A stretch of DNA of 23,183 nt from CAYQIM01 sp964417555 (GTDB taxonomy: Bacteria; Pseudomonadota; Gammaproteobacteria; Diplorickettsiales; Diplorickettsiaceae). Positions within the stretch are counted from its first letter, which is position 1; each line of letters opens with the position of its first letter. The notes under the pieces were generated by a model, which saw only the letters and a program-made list of their open reading frames with translations, was not told where the DNA came from and searched no databases. The stretch is taken from the NCBI GenBank assembly GCA_964417555.1, contig CAYQIM010000031.1:1-23183 (forward strand), written 5' to 3'. This document shows, piece after piece, positions 8,199 to 16,794 of the stretch. A program made the translations under genes and the position numbers.

Positions 8199-9374
8199 TT
8201 ATGCCGTAATAGGCGTTTTTACCGCTTTAACTATCTGTTCGGCGGCATTGGTCAAGCTGTTAGCCGCCATGATGTTGAGACCGCTCTCTTGTAATTTCTT
8301 AGCACCTAAATCCGCATTACTACCTTCTAAACGGACGACCACCGGAATCTTAATACCGACCTCTTTTACAGCGCCAATAATACCATCGGCGATCATGTCA
8401 CAGCGTACAATGCCACCAAAGATGTTGACTAAAATTCCTTTTACATTGTGATCGGATAAAATAATCTTAAAGGCTTCGGTAACACGTTCCTTAGTAGCAC
8501 CACCGCCAACATCCAAGAAGTTAGCCGGATTACCGCCATGAAGCTTAATTAAATCCATGGTCGCCATCGCCAGACCGGCACCATTAACCATACAACCAAT
8601 ATCACCATCGAGGGCGATGTAATTTAATTCCCATTCATGAGCACGATTCTCACGTTCATCTTCTTGCGAAGCATCACGCATGCTACGTAATTCCGGCTGT
8701 CTAAATAAAGCATTATCATCAACCACGACTTTGGCATCCAAACAGATAACCCGATCGTGGTTATCAATAATCAGCGGGTTGATTTCAACTAAACTTAGAT
8801 CGCGTTCAACAAACATTTTGCCTAATTGAACCAAAATATGGGTAAATTCTTTGAGCTGAGCGGCATTCAGTTGCAGTTTAAAACCAATCTCACGCGCTTG
8901 ATAAGGCATGATACCTAATAACGGATCCATGGAAATTTTTAATATTTTTTCCGGGGTTTCTTCGGCCACCTTTTCGATTTCCACACCGCCTTCTGTACTC
9001 GCCATAATGACAACACGACGCGTACTACGATCCAGTACGGCGCCTAAATACAGCTCACGTTTGATATCACACGGCTCAGCAATTAATACCTGGTTAACCG
9101 GTTGACCATTGGCATCGGTTTGGAAAGTAACGAGACGTTTACCTAATAAAGCTTGCGTGATTTCTGCCACTTTTTCCTTGCTGGTGACATATTTAACTCC
9201 TCCGGCTTTACCGCGACCGCCGGCATGAACCTGTGCTTTGACCATCCAGCTATCGCCACCCAATGCATCCGCTGCTGCCAGCGCTTCTTCGACAGAAGCG
9301 GCAATCTTGCCAGGAGGGACAGGTAAATTGTACTGGCTAAATAATTGTTTACCTTGGTATTCGTGTAGGTTCAT
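8199..9374 (-). CDS. sucC: Succinyl-CoA synthetase, beta subunit
   Basis: 391 residues (E. coli 388). It begins with MNLHEYQGKQLF, the classic start of the family. The N-terminal two thirds form the ATP-grasp nucleotide-binding domain (KAQVHAGGRGKAGG near residue 46, EINPLI near 196). The C-terminal ligase domain contains FLDVGGGA and the NIFGGI loop that meets the SucD histidine. The protein forms an alpha-beta complex in the cytoplasm with the product of the next gene. An AGGA lies about a dozen bases before the ATG. It is 39 bases from sucB and 22 bases from sucD, consistent with one transcript. Confidence 0.97.
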   Translation of the reverse strand: MNLHEYQGKQLFSQYNLPVPPGKIAASVEEALAAADALGGDSWMVKAQVHAGGRGKAGGVKYVTSKEKVAEITQALLGKRLVTFQTDANGQPVNQVLIAEPCDIKRELYLGAVLDRSTRRVVIMASTEGGVEIEKVAEETPEKILKISMDPLLGIMPYQAREIGFKLQLNAAQLKEFTHILVQLGKMFVERDLSLVEINPLIIDNHDRVICLDAKVVVDDNALFRQPELRSMRDASQEDERENRAHEWELNYIALDGDIGCMVNGAGLAMATMDLIKLHGGNPANFLDVGGGATKERVTEAFKIILSDHNVKGILVNIFGGIVRCDMIADGIIGAVKEVGIKIPVVVRLEGSNADLGAKKLQESGLNIMAANSLTNAAEQIVKAVKTPITA

Positions 9375-9413
9375 GGATTTCTTTTTTCCTCACTATTTCT
9401 ATTAATTCTATTG

Positions 9414-10622
9414 TTACACATCAATCAATAAACGCGCGGGCTCTTCTAAAAACTCTTTAATGGTCTTTAAAAAACCGACCGATTCTTTGCCATCAATAAT
9501 TCGATGATCATAAGATAAAGCAATATACATCATCGGACGGATGACAATCTGCCCTTTTTCGACAATAGGCCGTTCTTGTATGGTATTCATCCCTAAAATG
9601 GCACTTTGTGGTGGATTGATGATTGGCATATTCAGTAATGATCCAAACACACCGCTATTAGTAATGGTAAAGGTTCCGCCAGTCATATCTTCAATCGTAA
9701 TATTTCCTTCTTTCGCTTTACGCCCATAATTGGCAATCGACTTTTCAATATCGGCAAAACTTAATCTATCGGCATCACGCACAATCGGAACCACTAAGCC
9801 TTTTTCTGTCGATACCGCAATACCAATGTCAAAATAATCATGGTAAACGATATCATTACCATCGATAGAGGCGTTGACCGCGGGATAACGTTTCAGTGCT
9901 TCTACCACGGCTTTGGTAAAGAATGACATAAAGCCCAAACGAATACCATGCCTTTTTTCAAAGCTTTCTTTATAAGTTGCACGAAGCTCCATGACTTTGT
10001 GTAAATTAACTTCATTAAACGTGGTTAAAATGGCCGCTGTGTGCTGAACTTCAACTAAACGTTTGGCAATAACAGCACGCAAACGTGTCATAGGAACACG
10101 TTTTTCAAGTCGTTCTCCCGTCGCCTTTGATATCTCAGGCATAACAGACGGAATGCTTGGCGCCGCAGAGGAGGTTTGATTCAATATATCCTGACGTGTC
10201 ACGCGGCCGGATTTTCCACTGCCTTGCATCCCTTCTAAAGGAATACCTTGTTCGGCGGCAGAACGTCGTGCCGCCGGACCGGCGAGCCCACTCGCCGTTG
10301 GTGTGGATTCAGCCGGTTGATTGGGTGCGGGTATGGTTGCTTCAGTACTGGTCGAAGTGGAAGTTTTTGCCGTTTTCATCGCGCTATCCTTGTCTAAAGT
10401 AGCTAAAATTTCACCTGCTTTGACGACCGTTCCTTCTTTTTTTAAAATTTCACCTAACACTCCATCATCTGGCGCAGGCACTTCTAAAACAACTTTATCG
10501 GTTTCAAGATCGACGAGATTTTCATCACGCTTAACCGTCTCACCGGGCTTTTTATGCCAGGTAACAATCGTCGCATCGGCAACCGATTCCGGTAACATGG
10601 GAACCTTGATTTCAATACTCAT
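9414..10622 (-). CDS. sucB: 2-oxoglutarate dehydrogenase E2, dihydrolipoamide succinyltransferase
   Basis: 402 residues (E. coli 405). It moves the succinyl group from the E1-generated intermediate to CoA and forms the structural core of the complex. Domains in order: one lipoyl domain with the modified lysine K43 in ETDKVVLEV; a Pro/Ala/Ser/Thr-rich linker (about 80-110); a peripheral subunit-binding domain with AARRSAAEQGI; and the catalytic domain ending in the HxxxDG motif, H373 and D377 (YDHRIIDGK). A clear AAGAGGA precedes the ATG. The 60-base gap to sucA holds a palindromic repeat. E3 (lpd) is not in the window and must be encoded elsewhere. Confidence 0.97.
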   Translation of the reverse strand: MSIEIKVPMLPESVADATIVTWHKKPGETVKRDENLVDLETDKVVLEVPAPDDGVLGEILKKEGTVVKAGEILATLDKDSAMKTAKTSTSTSTEATIPAPNQPAESTPTASGLAGPAARRSAAEQGIPLEGMQGSGKSGRVTRQDILNQTSSAAPSIPSVMPEISKATGERLEKRVPMTRLRAVIAKRLVEVQHTAAILTTFNEVNLHKVMELRATYKESFEKRHGIRLGFMSFFTKAVVEALKRYPAVNASIDGNDIVYHDYFDIGIAVSTEKGLVVPIVRDADRLSFADIEKSIANYGRKAKEGNITIEDMTGGTFTITNSGVFGSLLNMPIINPPQSAILGMNTIQERPIVEKGQIVIRPMMYIALSYDHRIIDGKESVGFLKTIKEFLEEPARLLIDV

Positions 10623-10654
10623 GCTGATTCCTCTTAATAAAAATTAATGACTTT

Positions 10655-10708
10655 GAGAGTGTCTTCAAACGTTTTTTGACCATCATCGTGCATTTTGAAG
10701 GCCCTCTC
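10655..10708. repeat. Short palindromic element overlapping the sucA 3' end
   Basis: Arms 10655-10669 and 10694-10708 are complementary at 13 of 15 positions. Bases 10678-10700 match 13784-13805 of the sdhB-sucA gap with one substitution and one extra T, and GTGTCTTCAAA recurs at 13677-13687. It therefore looks like an internally deleted copy of the larger element there. The sucA stop codon and final codons fall inside it. Confidence 0.65.
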
Positions 10709-13505
10709 TTAACGCTTCGTTAACCAACGTTTGCTGTTCTTGTAAATGCACCTTAGGCGAACCGACAGCCGGCGCCGCCGAAGCCGGTCGTCCGACGTAA
10801 CGCAGGGTTTGATGATTGGCTAAACATGCCAACAGATAATGCTGTGTACAATACCAGGCTCCTTGGTTTTTAGGTTCTTCCTGACACCAAATAATATCCT
10901 TTACCTTGGCGTAAGTGTTTAACACCGCCTGCAGTTCTTCTTTGGGAAAGGGATATAATTGCTCTATTCGAACCAGTGCGACATCATTTAATTTTTGTTG
11001 GCGACGTTGTTCTAGCAAATCGTAATAGACTTTGCCACTACAGAGAATAACGCGTTTAATCTTTTTAACTTCCAGTTCATCCACCTCAGCGATGACGTTC
11101 TGAAAACCGCCACTGGCTAGTTCTTGTAGCGATGATACGGCAAGTTTATGACGTAATAAACTTTTCGGCGACATCACGATCAAGGGCTTACGATAAGGAC
11201 GTAACATTTGCCGGCGTAAGAGATGAAAAATTTGTGCGGGTGTACTAGGGACGCAAACTTGCATATTGTCTTGCGCACACAACTGTAAAAAGCGTTCTAA
11301 GCGCGCGGAGGTATGCTCAGGTCCGGCACCTTCATAACCATGGGGTAACAACAACACTAAGCTGCACAACCTGCCCCATTTTTGCTCCGAAGAACTTAAA
11401 AATTGATCAATGACCACTTGCGCACCATTGACAAAATCACCATATTGCGCTTCCCAAATCACCAAATAGTTTGGATTAGAAATGGCGTAACCGTATTCAA
11501 AACCCATCACGCCGGCTTCAGACAGTGTTGAATCAATCACCGTAAAAGCCTTTTCATTTTTATTCAGATGCGCTAACGGAATAAAAATTTGATTGGTCTT
11601 AAAATCATGTAACACCGCATGTCGATGGAAGAAAGTACCACGACCACAATCCTGGCCCGAAAGACGTACGCCATAATCTTCTTGTAATAAGGTGGCATAG
11701 GCCAAGATTTCAGCATAGCCCCAATTGAGCGGTAATTCACCCGCAGTCATTTTACGACGGTCATCAATGATTTTAGCGACCTGTGCTTGCAAGGTAAAAC
11801 CCTGAGGTAAGGTTTCCAAAGCCATGGCCACTTCTTTTAAACGCGGTAAGGCAACACCAGTGGCTACAGAATCTTGCCAATCTTGATATTTATAAGGTCG
11901 CCAATCAATTCGATATGGGTTCTTATATTCATTTTCCGAAAGACGATTAACAACCGGTTGCCCTTGGTCAAGTCGATTTCGATAATCATCACTCCATTGT
12001 TGTAATTCTTGCTGGCTAATAACACCTTGTGCTATCAATTGCTCAGCATACTGCGTACGAACCGTCGGTAATTGCTTGATGGTTTGATAAACCAAAGGTT
12101 GGGTTGCCGCCGGTTCATCTGCTTCATTATGACCATGACGACGATAACAGACTAAATCAATCACTACGTCTTTTTTGAAGGTTTGGCGAAAATTAAAGGC
12201 TAATTGCAAAGTAAATAAGACCGCTTCAGGATGATCTCCATTGACATGAAAAATAGGTGCATCCACTATTTTAGCGGGATCGGTGCAATACCAACTCGAA
12301 CGTGCATTTTGCGGATCGGTCGTAAAACCAATTTGATTGTTAATAACAATATGTAAGGTACCACCGGTACCATAACCCGCTGTTTGTGAAAATTCCAAGG
12401 TTTCCATCACAATGCCTTGGCCTGAAAAAGCGGCATCACCATGGATCAGTAAGGGTAAAACTTGCTTGCCGGTGTTATCAGCACGACGCTCTTGGCGTGA
12501 ACGCACTGAACCTTCAACCACCGGGTTGACAATCTCTAAATGCGAAGGATTAAACGCCATCGCAATGTGTAAAACACCCTGCGCCGTTTGTACATCGGTC
12601 GCAAACCCTTTATGGTATTTCACATCACCCGAACGATTTTCCTGGGTCAGTTTACCTTCAAATTCTTCAAATAACTTACTGGGTAATTTACCAAGAATAT
12701 TAATTAAAACATTTAACCGACCGCGATGGGCCATACCAATGACAATTTCTTGCACGTCTTGTGCACTCGCCTTCGTCACTAACTCGTCCAATAAGGGGAT
12801 TAAGCTATCACCGCCTTCTAATGAAAAACGCTTTTGTGCAACGAACTTATTGCCTAAGTATTTTTCCAGGCCTTCAGCCCGAATAAGACCTTTGAGAATG
12901 GTCTTTTTTTCATCGTTAGAAAAAACGGCTTGGCCTGTTACCGACTCAATACGTTCGGCTAACCAGGCACGTTGGTGCGCATCGGCAATATGCTGTGTTT
13001 CAAATCCGATAGAAGAACAATAGATCTTTTTTAAGATGTCAACAACCGTTTGAACCGTCACCTTTTGCAGACCCAATACCCCGCCTAAATGAACAGACTG
13101 CGATAAGTCCTGAGCACTTAAACCGTGATTTTCCAGGGTTAAATCAATCATTTCACGCTTTGGCGCCATTCCTAATGGATCGAGATTCGACTGATAATGA
13201 CCATAGCGACGATAGGCATCGATCAGGTTGTGCACTTTGGCTAACCGTGCTGCTTCGGGACTATCCTGGATCGCCAACGGCGTGGGATTTTTGGCTAATT
13301 CGGCAAAATACGCACGAATATCGGCATGAGAAACGTCCCGTTGTTTATCTACCAGCTGATTGAAATAGGTTTGCCATTCTCTGCTCAACTGATTGGGGTC
13401 GTGTAGATACTGCTCGTAAAGCGCCTCTAAATAGCTTCCATTTCCACTGAATAGGTAAGAATTGGTACGCAAGGCTTCAAGTACGGATTTTACGTGTTCA
13501 CTCAT
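10683..13505 (-). CDS. sucA: 2-oxoglutarate dehydrogenase E1 component
   Basis: 940 residues (E. coli 933). This is the thiamine-diphosphate enzyme that decarboxylates 2-oxoglutarate and succinylates the lipoyl arm of SucB. The N-terminus has the family segment with YLEALYEQYL, followed by YRRYGHYQSNLDPLG. The ThDP/Mg region contains HGDAAFSGQG, GTGGTLHIVINNQIGF and CYRRHGHNEAD. The transketolase-like C-terminal half includes HGYEGAGPEHTSAR. The protein ends VNEALREGLQNAR. The VNEAL part resembles the normal family end, and the last eight residues plus stop are encoded inside a palindromic repeat. The start is preceded by only a weak AGGG-type ribosome site. A 309-base gap filled with palindromes separates it from sdhB upstream, so its expression may be partly uncoupled from sdh. 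Confidence 0.97.
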   Translation of the reverse strand: MSEHVKSVLEALRTNSYLFSGNGSYLEALYEQYLHDPNQLSREWQTYFNQLVDKQRDVSHADIRAYFAELAKNPTPLAIQDSPEAARLAKVHNLIDAYRRYGHYQSNLDPLGMAPKREMIDLTLENHGLSAQDLSQSVHLGGVLGLQKVTVQTVVDILKKIYCSSIGFETQHIADAHQRAWLAERIESVTGQAVFSNDEKKTILKGLIRAEGLEKYLGNKFVAQKRFSLEGGDSLIPLLDELVTKASAQDVQEIVIGMAHRGRLNVLINILGKLPSKLFEEFEGKLTQENRSGDVKYHKGFATDVQTAQGVLHIAMAFNPSHLEIVNPVVEGSVRSRQERRADNTGKQVLPLLIHGDAAFSGQGIVMETLEFSQTAGYGTGGTLHIVINNQIGFTTDPQNARSSWYCTDPAKIVDAPIFHVNGDHPEAVLFTLQLAFNFRQTFKKDVVIDLVCYRRHGHNEADEPAATQPLVYQTIKQLPTVRTQYAEQLIAQGVISQQELQQWSDDYRNRLDQGQPVVNRLSENEYKNPYRIDWRPYKYQDWQDSVATGVALPRLKEVAMALETLPQGFTLQAQVAKIIDDRRKMTAGELPLNWGYAEILAYATLLQEDYGVRLSGQDCGRGTFFHRHAVLHDFKTNQIFIPLAHLNKNEKAFTVIDSTLSEAGVMGFEYGYAISNPNYLVIWEAQYGDFVNGAQVVIDQFLSSSEQKWGRLCSLVLLLPHGYEGAGPEHTSARLERFLQLCAQDNMQVCVPSTPAQIFHLLRRQMLRPYRKPLIVMSPKSLLRHKLAVSSLQELASGGFQNVIAEVDELEVKKIKRVILCSGKVYYDLLEQRRQQKLNDVALVRIEQLYPFPKEELQAVLNTYAKVKDIIWCQEEPKNQGAWYCTQHYLLACLANHQTLRYVGRPASAAPAVGSPKVHLQEQQTLVNEALREGLQNAR

Positions 13506-13551
13506 CGATTGAATTTCACCCTACCATGAAAAGGATTTTTCTTATTTTCTA

Positions 13552-13814
13552 CTAAAAACACAAGCTAACTTCCAGGGAACAACAACGTGGCCTATATTCA
13601 CAAGCAATGGGATTTTTGGCAAGTGCCGCAAAGCGGGATGCTGCCAAAAATCTAAGTGCAAAGCGTATATTAAAACGTGTCTTCAAATGTGCTAGGACGC
13701 GACAAGAAACATTGTTTTCGAGTATCGCAACGGAGCATACATGAAGTATGTGAGTAGCGAAACACAAAAAAACAATGTTTCTTGACCGTCATCGTGCATT
13801 TGAAGACACGTTTT
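13552..13814. repeat. Composite nested-palindrome element between sdhB and sucA
   Basis: The 309-base gap between sdhB and sucA is almost filled by inverted repeats. From left to right: an 11-bp perfect pair 13611-13621/13642-13652 (GATTTTTGGCA) with a 20-base loop; an outer 18-bp perfect pair 13672-13689/13797-13814 (AAAACGTGTCTTCAAATG); inside it a 16-bp perfect pair 13703-13718/13769-13784 (CAAGAAACATTGTTTT); and at the centre a small hairpin CATAC-ATGAA-GTATG (13736-13750). In RNA the 13672-13814 part would fold into one long hairpin of about 143 nt. A short version lies at 10655-10708. A 71-codon minus-strand frame across the element (13552-13767) is judged not to be a gene. Confidence 0.75.
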
Positions 13815-14513
13815 TTATGTTTCTTCTTTTAGCATCATCGTCCTAATATGACTAATTGCTTTCGCTGGATTAAGCCCTTTAGGACAAACACTGGTGCAAT
13901 TCATAATAGTACGACAACGGAATAAACTAAAGAGATCATTGAGTTCAGCAAGACGCTGCTCTTTGGCTTCATCGCGATTATCAACTAAAAAGCGGCATAG
14001 CCATAATAAAGCCGCTGGCCCTAAAAACTTATCGGGATTCCACCAATAGGAAGGACATGAACTCGTACAACAGGCACACAAAATACACTCATACAAACCA
14101 TCTAGCTGTTCTCGTTCTTCAGGAGATTGTAAGCGTTCTTTCGGTGGTGGTTCTTTATCATTAATTAAATAGGGTTTAGCCTTTTCATACTGACCGATAA
14201 AAGGTTCCATATCGACAACCAGATCACGTATCACCGGCAAACCAGGCAAGGGCCTCAATACCACAGGGGATTTCAAACTGGAAAGTGGAGTGATGCATGC
14301 CAAACCATTTTTACCATTAATATTCATGCCATCGGATCCACAGACCCCTTCACGGCAAGAGCGACGGAACGAAAGCGTTTGATCCTGCGCCTTCAGTGCT
14401 TCTAAGGCATCCAACAGCATCATATCCCTGCCCGCTTCAACCGCCAAGGTATAGTCTTGCATGGTCGGCTTTTTATCTTTCTCGGGATCGTAACGGTAAA
14501 TAGAAAATTGCAT
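13815..14513 (-). CDS. sdhB: Succinate dehydrogenase iron-sulfur subunit
   Basis: 232 residues (E. coli 238). It carries electrons from the SdhA flavin to the quinone site through three iron-sulfur clusters. The N-terminal ferredoxin-like domain holds the [2Fe-2S] ligands C53, C58, D61 and C73 (CREGVCGSDG...GLAC). The C-terminal domain holds the [4Fe-4S] and [3Fe-4S] ligands among C143, C146, C149, C153, C200, C206 and C210 (ECILCACCTSSCP, then CRTIMNCTSVCPKG). All ligands are present. No obvious Shine-Dalgarno sequence precedes the ATG. Palindromic elements flank the gene on both sides, which is unusual inside an sdh operon. Confidence 0.97.
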   Translation of the reverse strand: MQFSIYRYDPEKDKKPTMQDYTLAVEAGRDMMLLDALEALKAQDQTLSFRRSCREGVCGSDGMNINGKNGLACITPLSSLKSPVVLRPLPGLPVIRDLVVDMEPFIGQYEKAKPYLINDKEPPPKERLQSPEEREQLDGLYECILCACCTSSCPSYWWNPDKFLGPAALLWLCRFLVDNRDEAKEQRLAELNDLFSLFRCRTIMNCTSVCPKGLNPAKAISHIRTMMLKEET

Positions 14514-14555
14514 AGTTTAAGTTTACCTAATTAATCAGCTTATTTGCAGAGCCAA

Positions 14556-14658
14556 GTATTTTTTGTGGTTTCTAGGCGGATTGACTTTGAGAAGCGCAGT
14601 GTACACGAAGTACACGAGCATCGGAAAAGACAATCCAACAACGAAACAACAAAAAGAC
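14556..14658. repeat. Imperfect long palindrome between sdhA and sdhB
   Basis: This fills two thirds of the 152-base gap. The core hairpin is GTGTAC-ACGAA-GTACAC (14599-14615). An intermediate pair GGATTG/CAATCC lies at 14578-14583/14631-14636 with near-complementary flanks (GACTTT against AAAAGAC). An outer imperfect pair, T/G-rich 14556-14572 against A/C-rich 14644-14658, closes the structure. The architecture is the same as at 13672-13814, but the sequence is different. Confidence 0.6.
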
Positions 14659-14665
14659 GGCCATG

Positions 14666-16435
14666 CTAGTAAGTTCTTTCTTTTAGTTCCATCGGCGCCA
14701 TAGTCAGTGGCTTCATGTTAACTGCTCTAAACGCAATCTGTGCATCCTCAGAAAAATAGATTAAATGCTTCAGCCAATTTTTATCATCGCGCTTAGGATA
14801 ATCTTCCCGACTATGCGCACCACGACTCTCTTGACGTGTTAACGCCGAAACAGCCGATGCATAAGCCACTTCCATTAAGTTGTCTAACTCTAGCGCTTCG
14901 ATTCTCGCGGTATTAAAGACTTGGCTATTATCGATTAACGCTGCATGCTGTAAACGTTCTCTGAGTTCGGTGAGTTTAGCTAAACCCTCTTGCATATAAT
15001 GTTCCGTACGAAAGACACCAAAATCATTCTGCATCGTTTGTTGCATTGCTTGGCGAATCTCAACCACACTTTCACCTTTCGTTGTCGTGTTCCAACGATT
15101 AAGTCGGGTTAATGCGCCTTCTAAATCATCGCAACTCACAGACGATAAAGGTAAATCTTGTTGCAATGCCTGCTCGACGTGCAAACCGGCTGAACGTCCA
15201 AATACGACTAGATCTAATAGCGAATTACCGCCCAAGCGATTAGCACCGTGCACTGAAACACAGGCACATTCACCGGCCGCATATAAACCGGTTACTACCT
15301 GGTCATGACCCTGATTATCCAACGTAAGTACCTGCCCGTGCACATTGGTCGGTAACCCACCCATCATGTAATGACAAGTGGGAACCACAGGAATCGGTGT
15401 CGTAATCGGATCGACATGAGCAAAAGTGATCGCCAGCTCGCGGATACCGGGTAAACGCTTCTTAATCAGCTCTGCACCGAGGTGATCCAACTTCAGCTTA
15501 ACATAATGGATACCGTTAGCATCAACAAACCCATTTCCAGCACGTAGCTCTAATGCCATCGCTCGCGCCACCACATCGCGCGAGGCTAAATCTTTGGCAT
15601 GCGGCGCATAACGCTCCATAAAGCGTTCACCGTTTTTATTAATTAAATATCCGCCTTCACCACGACAACCTTCGGTCACTAATACCCCGGCACCGGCAAT
15701 ACCCGTGGGGTGAAACTGCCACATCTCCATATCCTGCACAGGAAGACCGGCACGCAAGGCCATACCTACGCCGTCACCGGTATTAATAAAGGCGTTTGTC
15801 GTTGATTGGAAAATTCGTCCGGCACCACCGGTCGCTAAAATAGTGGCACGGCTATGAAAAAAAACCACCTCACCCGTTTCAATCGATAAAGCCGTTAAAC
15901 CGGCAATATGTCCTTGAGGGGTTTTTACCAGATCGATGGCATACCATTCATTAAAAAAATGAGTTTTAGCTTTCAGATTTTGTTGATAGAGCGTGTGTAA
16001 TAAGGCGTGACCGGTTCTATCCGCGGCCGCACAGGTACGCGCGGCTTGCTCACCACCAAAATTTTTTGATTGTCCACCAAAAGGACGTTGATAGATCTTA
16101 CCCACGTCCATACGTGAAAAAGGCAGACCCATATGTTCTAACTCATAAACGGCCTCCGGACCGGTTTTACACATGTATTCGATAGAATCTTGATCCCCTA
16201 AATAATCTGATCCTTTCACGGTATCATACATGTGCCAACGCCAATCATCTTCATGAGCATTACCCAAGGCACAAGTAATACCGCCTTGCGCAGAAACGGT
16301 ATGCGAACGGGTAGGAAAAACCTTAGAAATAAGTGCTACTTTTTGACCCGAATTGGCTAACTGTAATGCAGCGCGCATGCCGGCACCACCCGCACCGACG
16401 ATAACAGCATCAAAGGTATAAGTGGGTATCGCCAT
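14666..16435 (-). CDS. sdhA: Succinate dehydrogenase flavoprotein subunit
   Basis: 589 residues (E. coli 588). It oxidises succinate to fumarate and passes electrons to SdhB. The Rossmann motif GAGGAG is at 14-19. H45 in RSHTVSAQGG is the histidine that covalently binds FAD. Substrate and active-site blocks are visible in order: FGGQSKNFGG, HPTGIAGAG...CRGEGG, ASRDVV, HYMMGG and RLGGNSLLDL. The C-terminal helical domain ends ELKERTY. The start lies two bases after the sdhD stop, so translation is probably coupled. The gap after it to sdhB is unusually long and holds a palindrome. Confidence 0.98.
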   Translation of the reverse strand: MAIPTYTFDAVIVGAGGAGMRAALQLANSGQKVALISKVFPTRSHTVSAQGGITCALGNAHEDDWRWHMYDTVKGSDYLGDQDSIEYMCKTGPEAVYELEHMGLPFSRMDVGKIYQRPFGGQSKNFGGEQAARTCAAADRTGHALLHTLYQQNLKAKTHFFNEWYAIDLVKTPQGHIAGLTALSIETGEVVFFHSRATILATGGAGRIFQSTTNAFINTGDGVGMALRAGLPVQDMEMWQFHPTGIAGAGVLVTEGCRGEGGYLINKNGERFMERYAPHAKDLASRDVVARAMALELRAGNGFVDANGIHYVKLKLDHLGAELIKKRLPGIRELAITFAHVDPITTPIPVVPTCHYMMGGLPTNVHGQVLTLDNQGHDQVVTGLYAAGECACVSVHGANRLGGNSLLDLVVFGRSAGLHVEQALQQDLPLSSVSCDDLEGALTRLNRWNTTTKGESVVEIRQAMQQTMQNDFGVFRTEHYMQEGLAKLTELRERLQHAALIDNSQVFNTARIEALELDNLMEVAYASAVSALTRQESRGAHSREDYPKRDDKNWLKHLIYFSEDAQIAFRAVNMKPLTMAPMELKERTY

Positions 16436-16437
16436 AT

Positions 16438-16794
16438 TTAATTACCCCAAAAAATAGCTATACCCCAAATAAAACAGAGTAATAGCCCAATAATTATTAG
16501 TATTTGTGCACTCAAACGCAAAACCAGTGGTTTTATATAATCGGTGATAATCGTCCACATCCCTATCCAGGCATGCCAAACCAAACTCAGTAAAAATAGC
16601 GTACTAAATACGCGCATCGACGTATGACTCAATAAGCCTTGCCAAAGCGCATAGTCTACCGTGGCGTGTGTCACAAAGAAGCCCAACAGAAAGACGATAT
16701 AAAGTAGCATCACCAACGATGTCACGCGCTGTAGTAACCAATCGCGTAGACCATTACCGGTTAGGCTGGTGATGTTAGTTAATTTTGTTACCAT
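16438..16794 (-). CDS. sdhD: Succinate dehydrogenase membrane anchor subunit D
   Basis: 118 residues with three hydrophobic helices (about 25-45, 62-80 and 91-114). The helix-1 approach DWLLQRVTS and the segment HAWIGMWTIITDYIKP are diagnostic. D85 and Y86 correspond to the quinone-site Asp/Tyr of E. coli SdhD. Together with SdhC it anchors SdhAB to the inner membrane and forms the ubiquinone and haem b site. It overlaps sdhC by seven bases and is two bases from sdhA. Confidence 0.95.
   Translation of the reverse strand: MVTKLTNITSLTGNGLRDWLLQRVTSLVMLLYIVFLLGFFVTHATVDYALWQGLLSHTSMRVFSTLFLLSLVWHAWIGMWTIITDYIKPLVLRLSAQILIIIGLLLCFIWGIAIFWGN

Noticed and set aside
10321..10647. 108-codon plus-strand frame antisense to sucB
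   Set aside because: Shadow of the sucB lipoyl and linker coding sequence with no independent support.
12412..13023. 203-codon plus-strand frame inside sucA
   Set aside because: It is fully antisense to strongly conserved sucA and has unnatural composition (many Ser, Arg, Cys and Trp) with no known motif.
13552..13767. 71-codon minus-strand frame between sdhB and sucA
   Set aside because: It runs through nested palindromes and has no ribosome site; its sequence is dictated by repeat structure, so it is treated as part of the element.
13672..13814. Insertion sequence with terminal inverted repeats
   Set aside because: The inverted repeats enclose no transposase and no target-site duplication was seen. 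A non-autonomous element remains possible.
13672..14658. CRISPR array
   Set aside because: The repeats are nested inverted pairs of different sequence, not regularly spaced direct repeats with unique spacers, and no cas genes are present.
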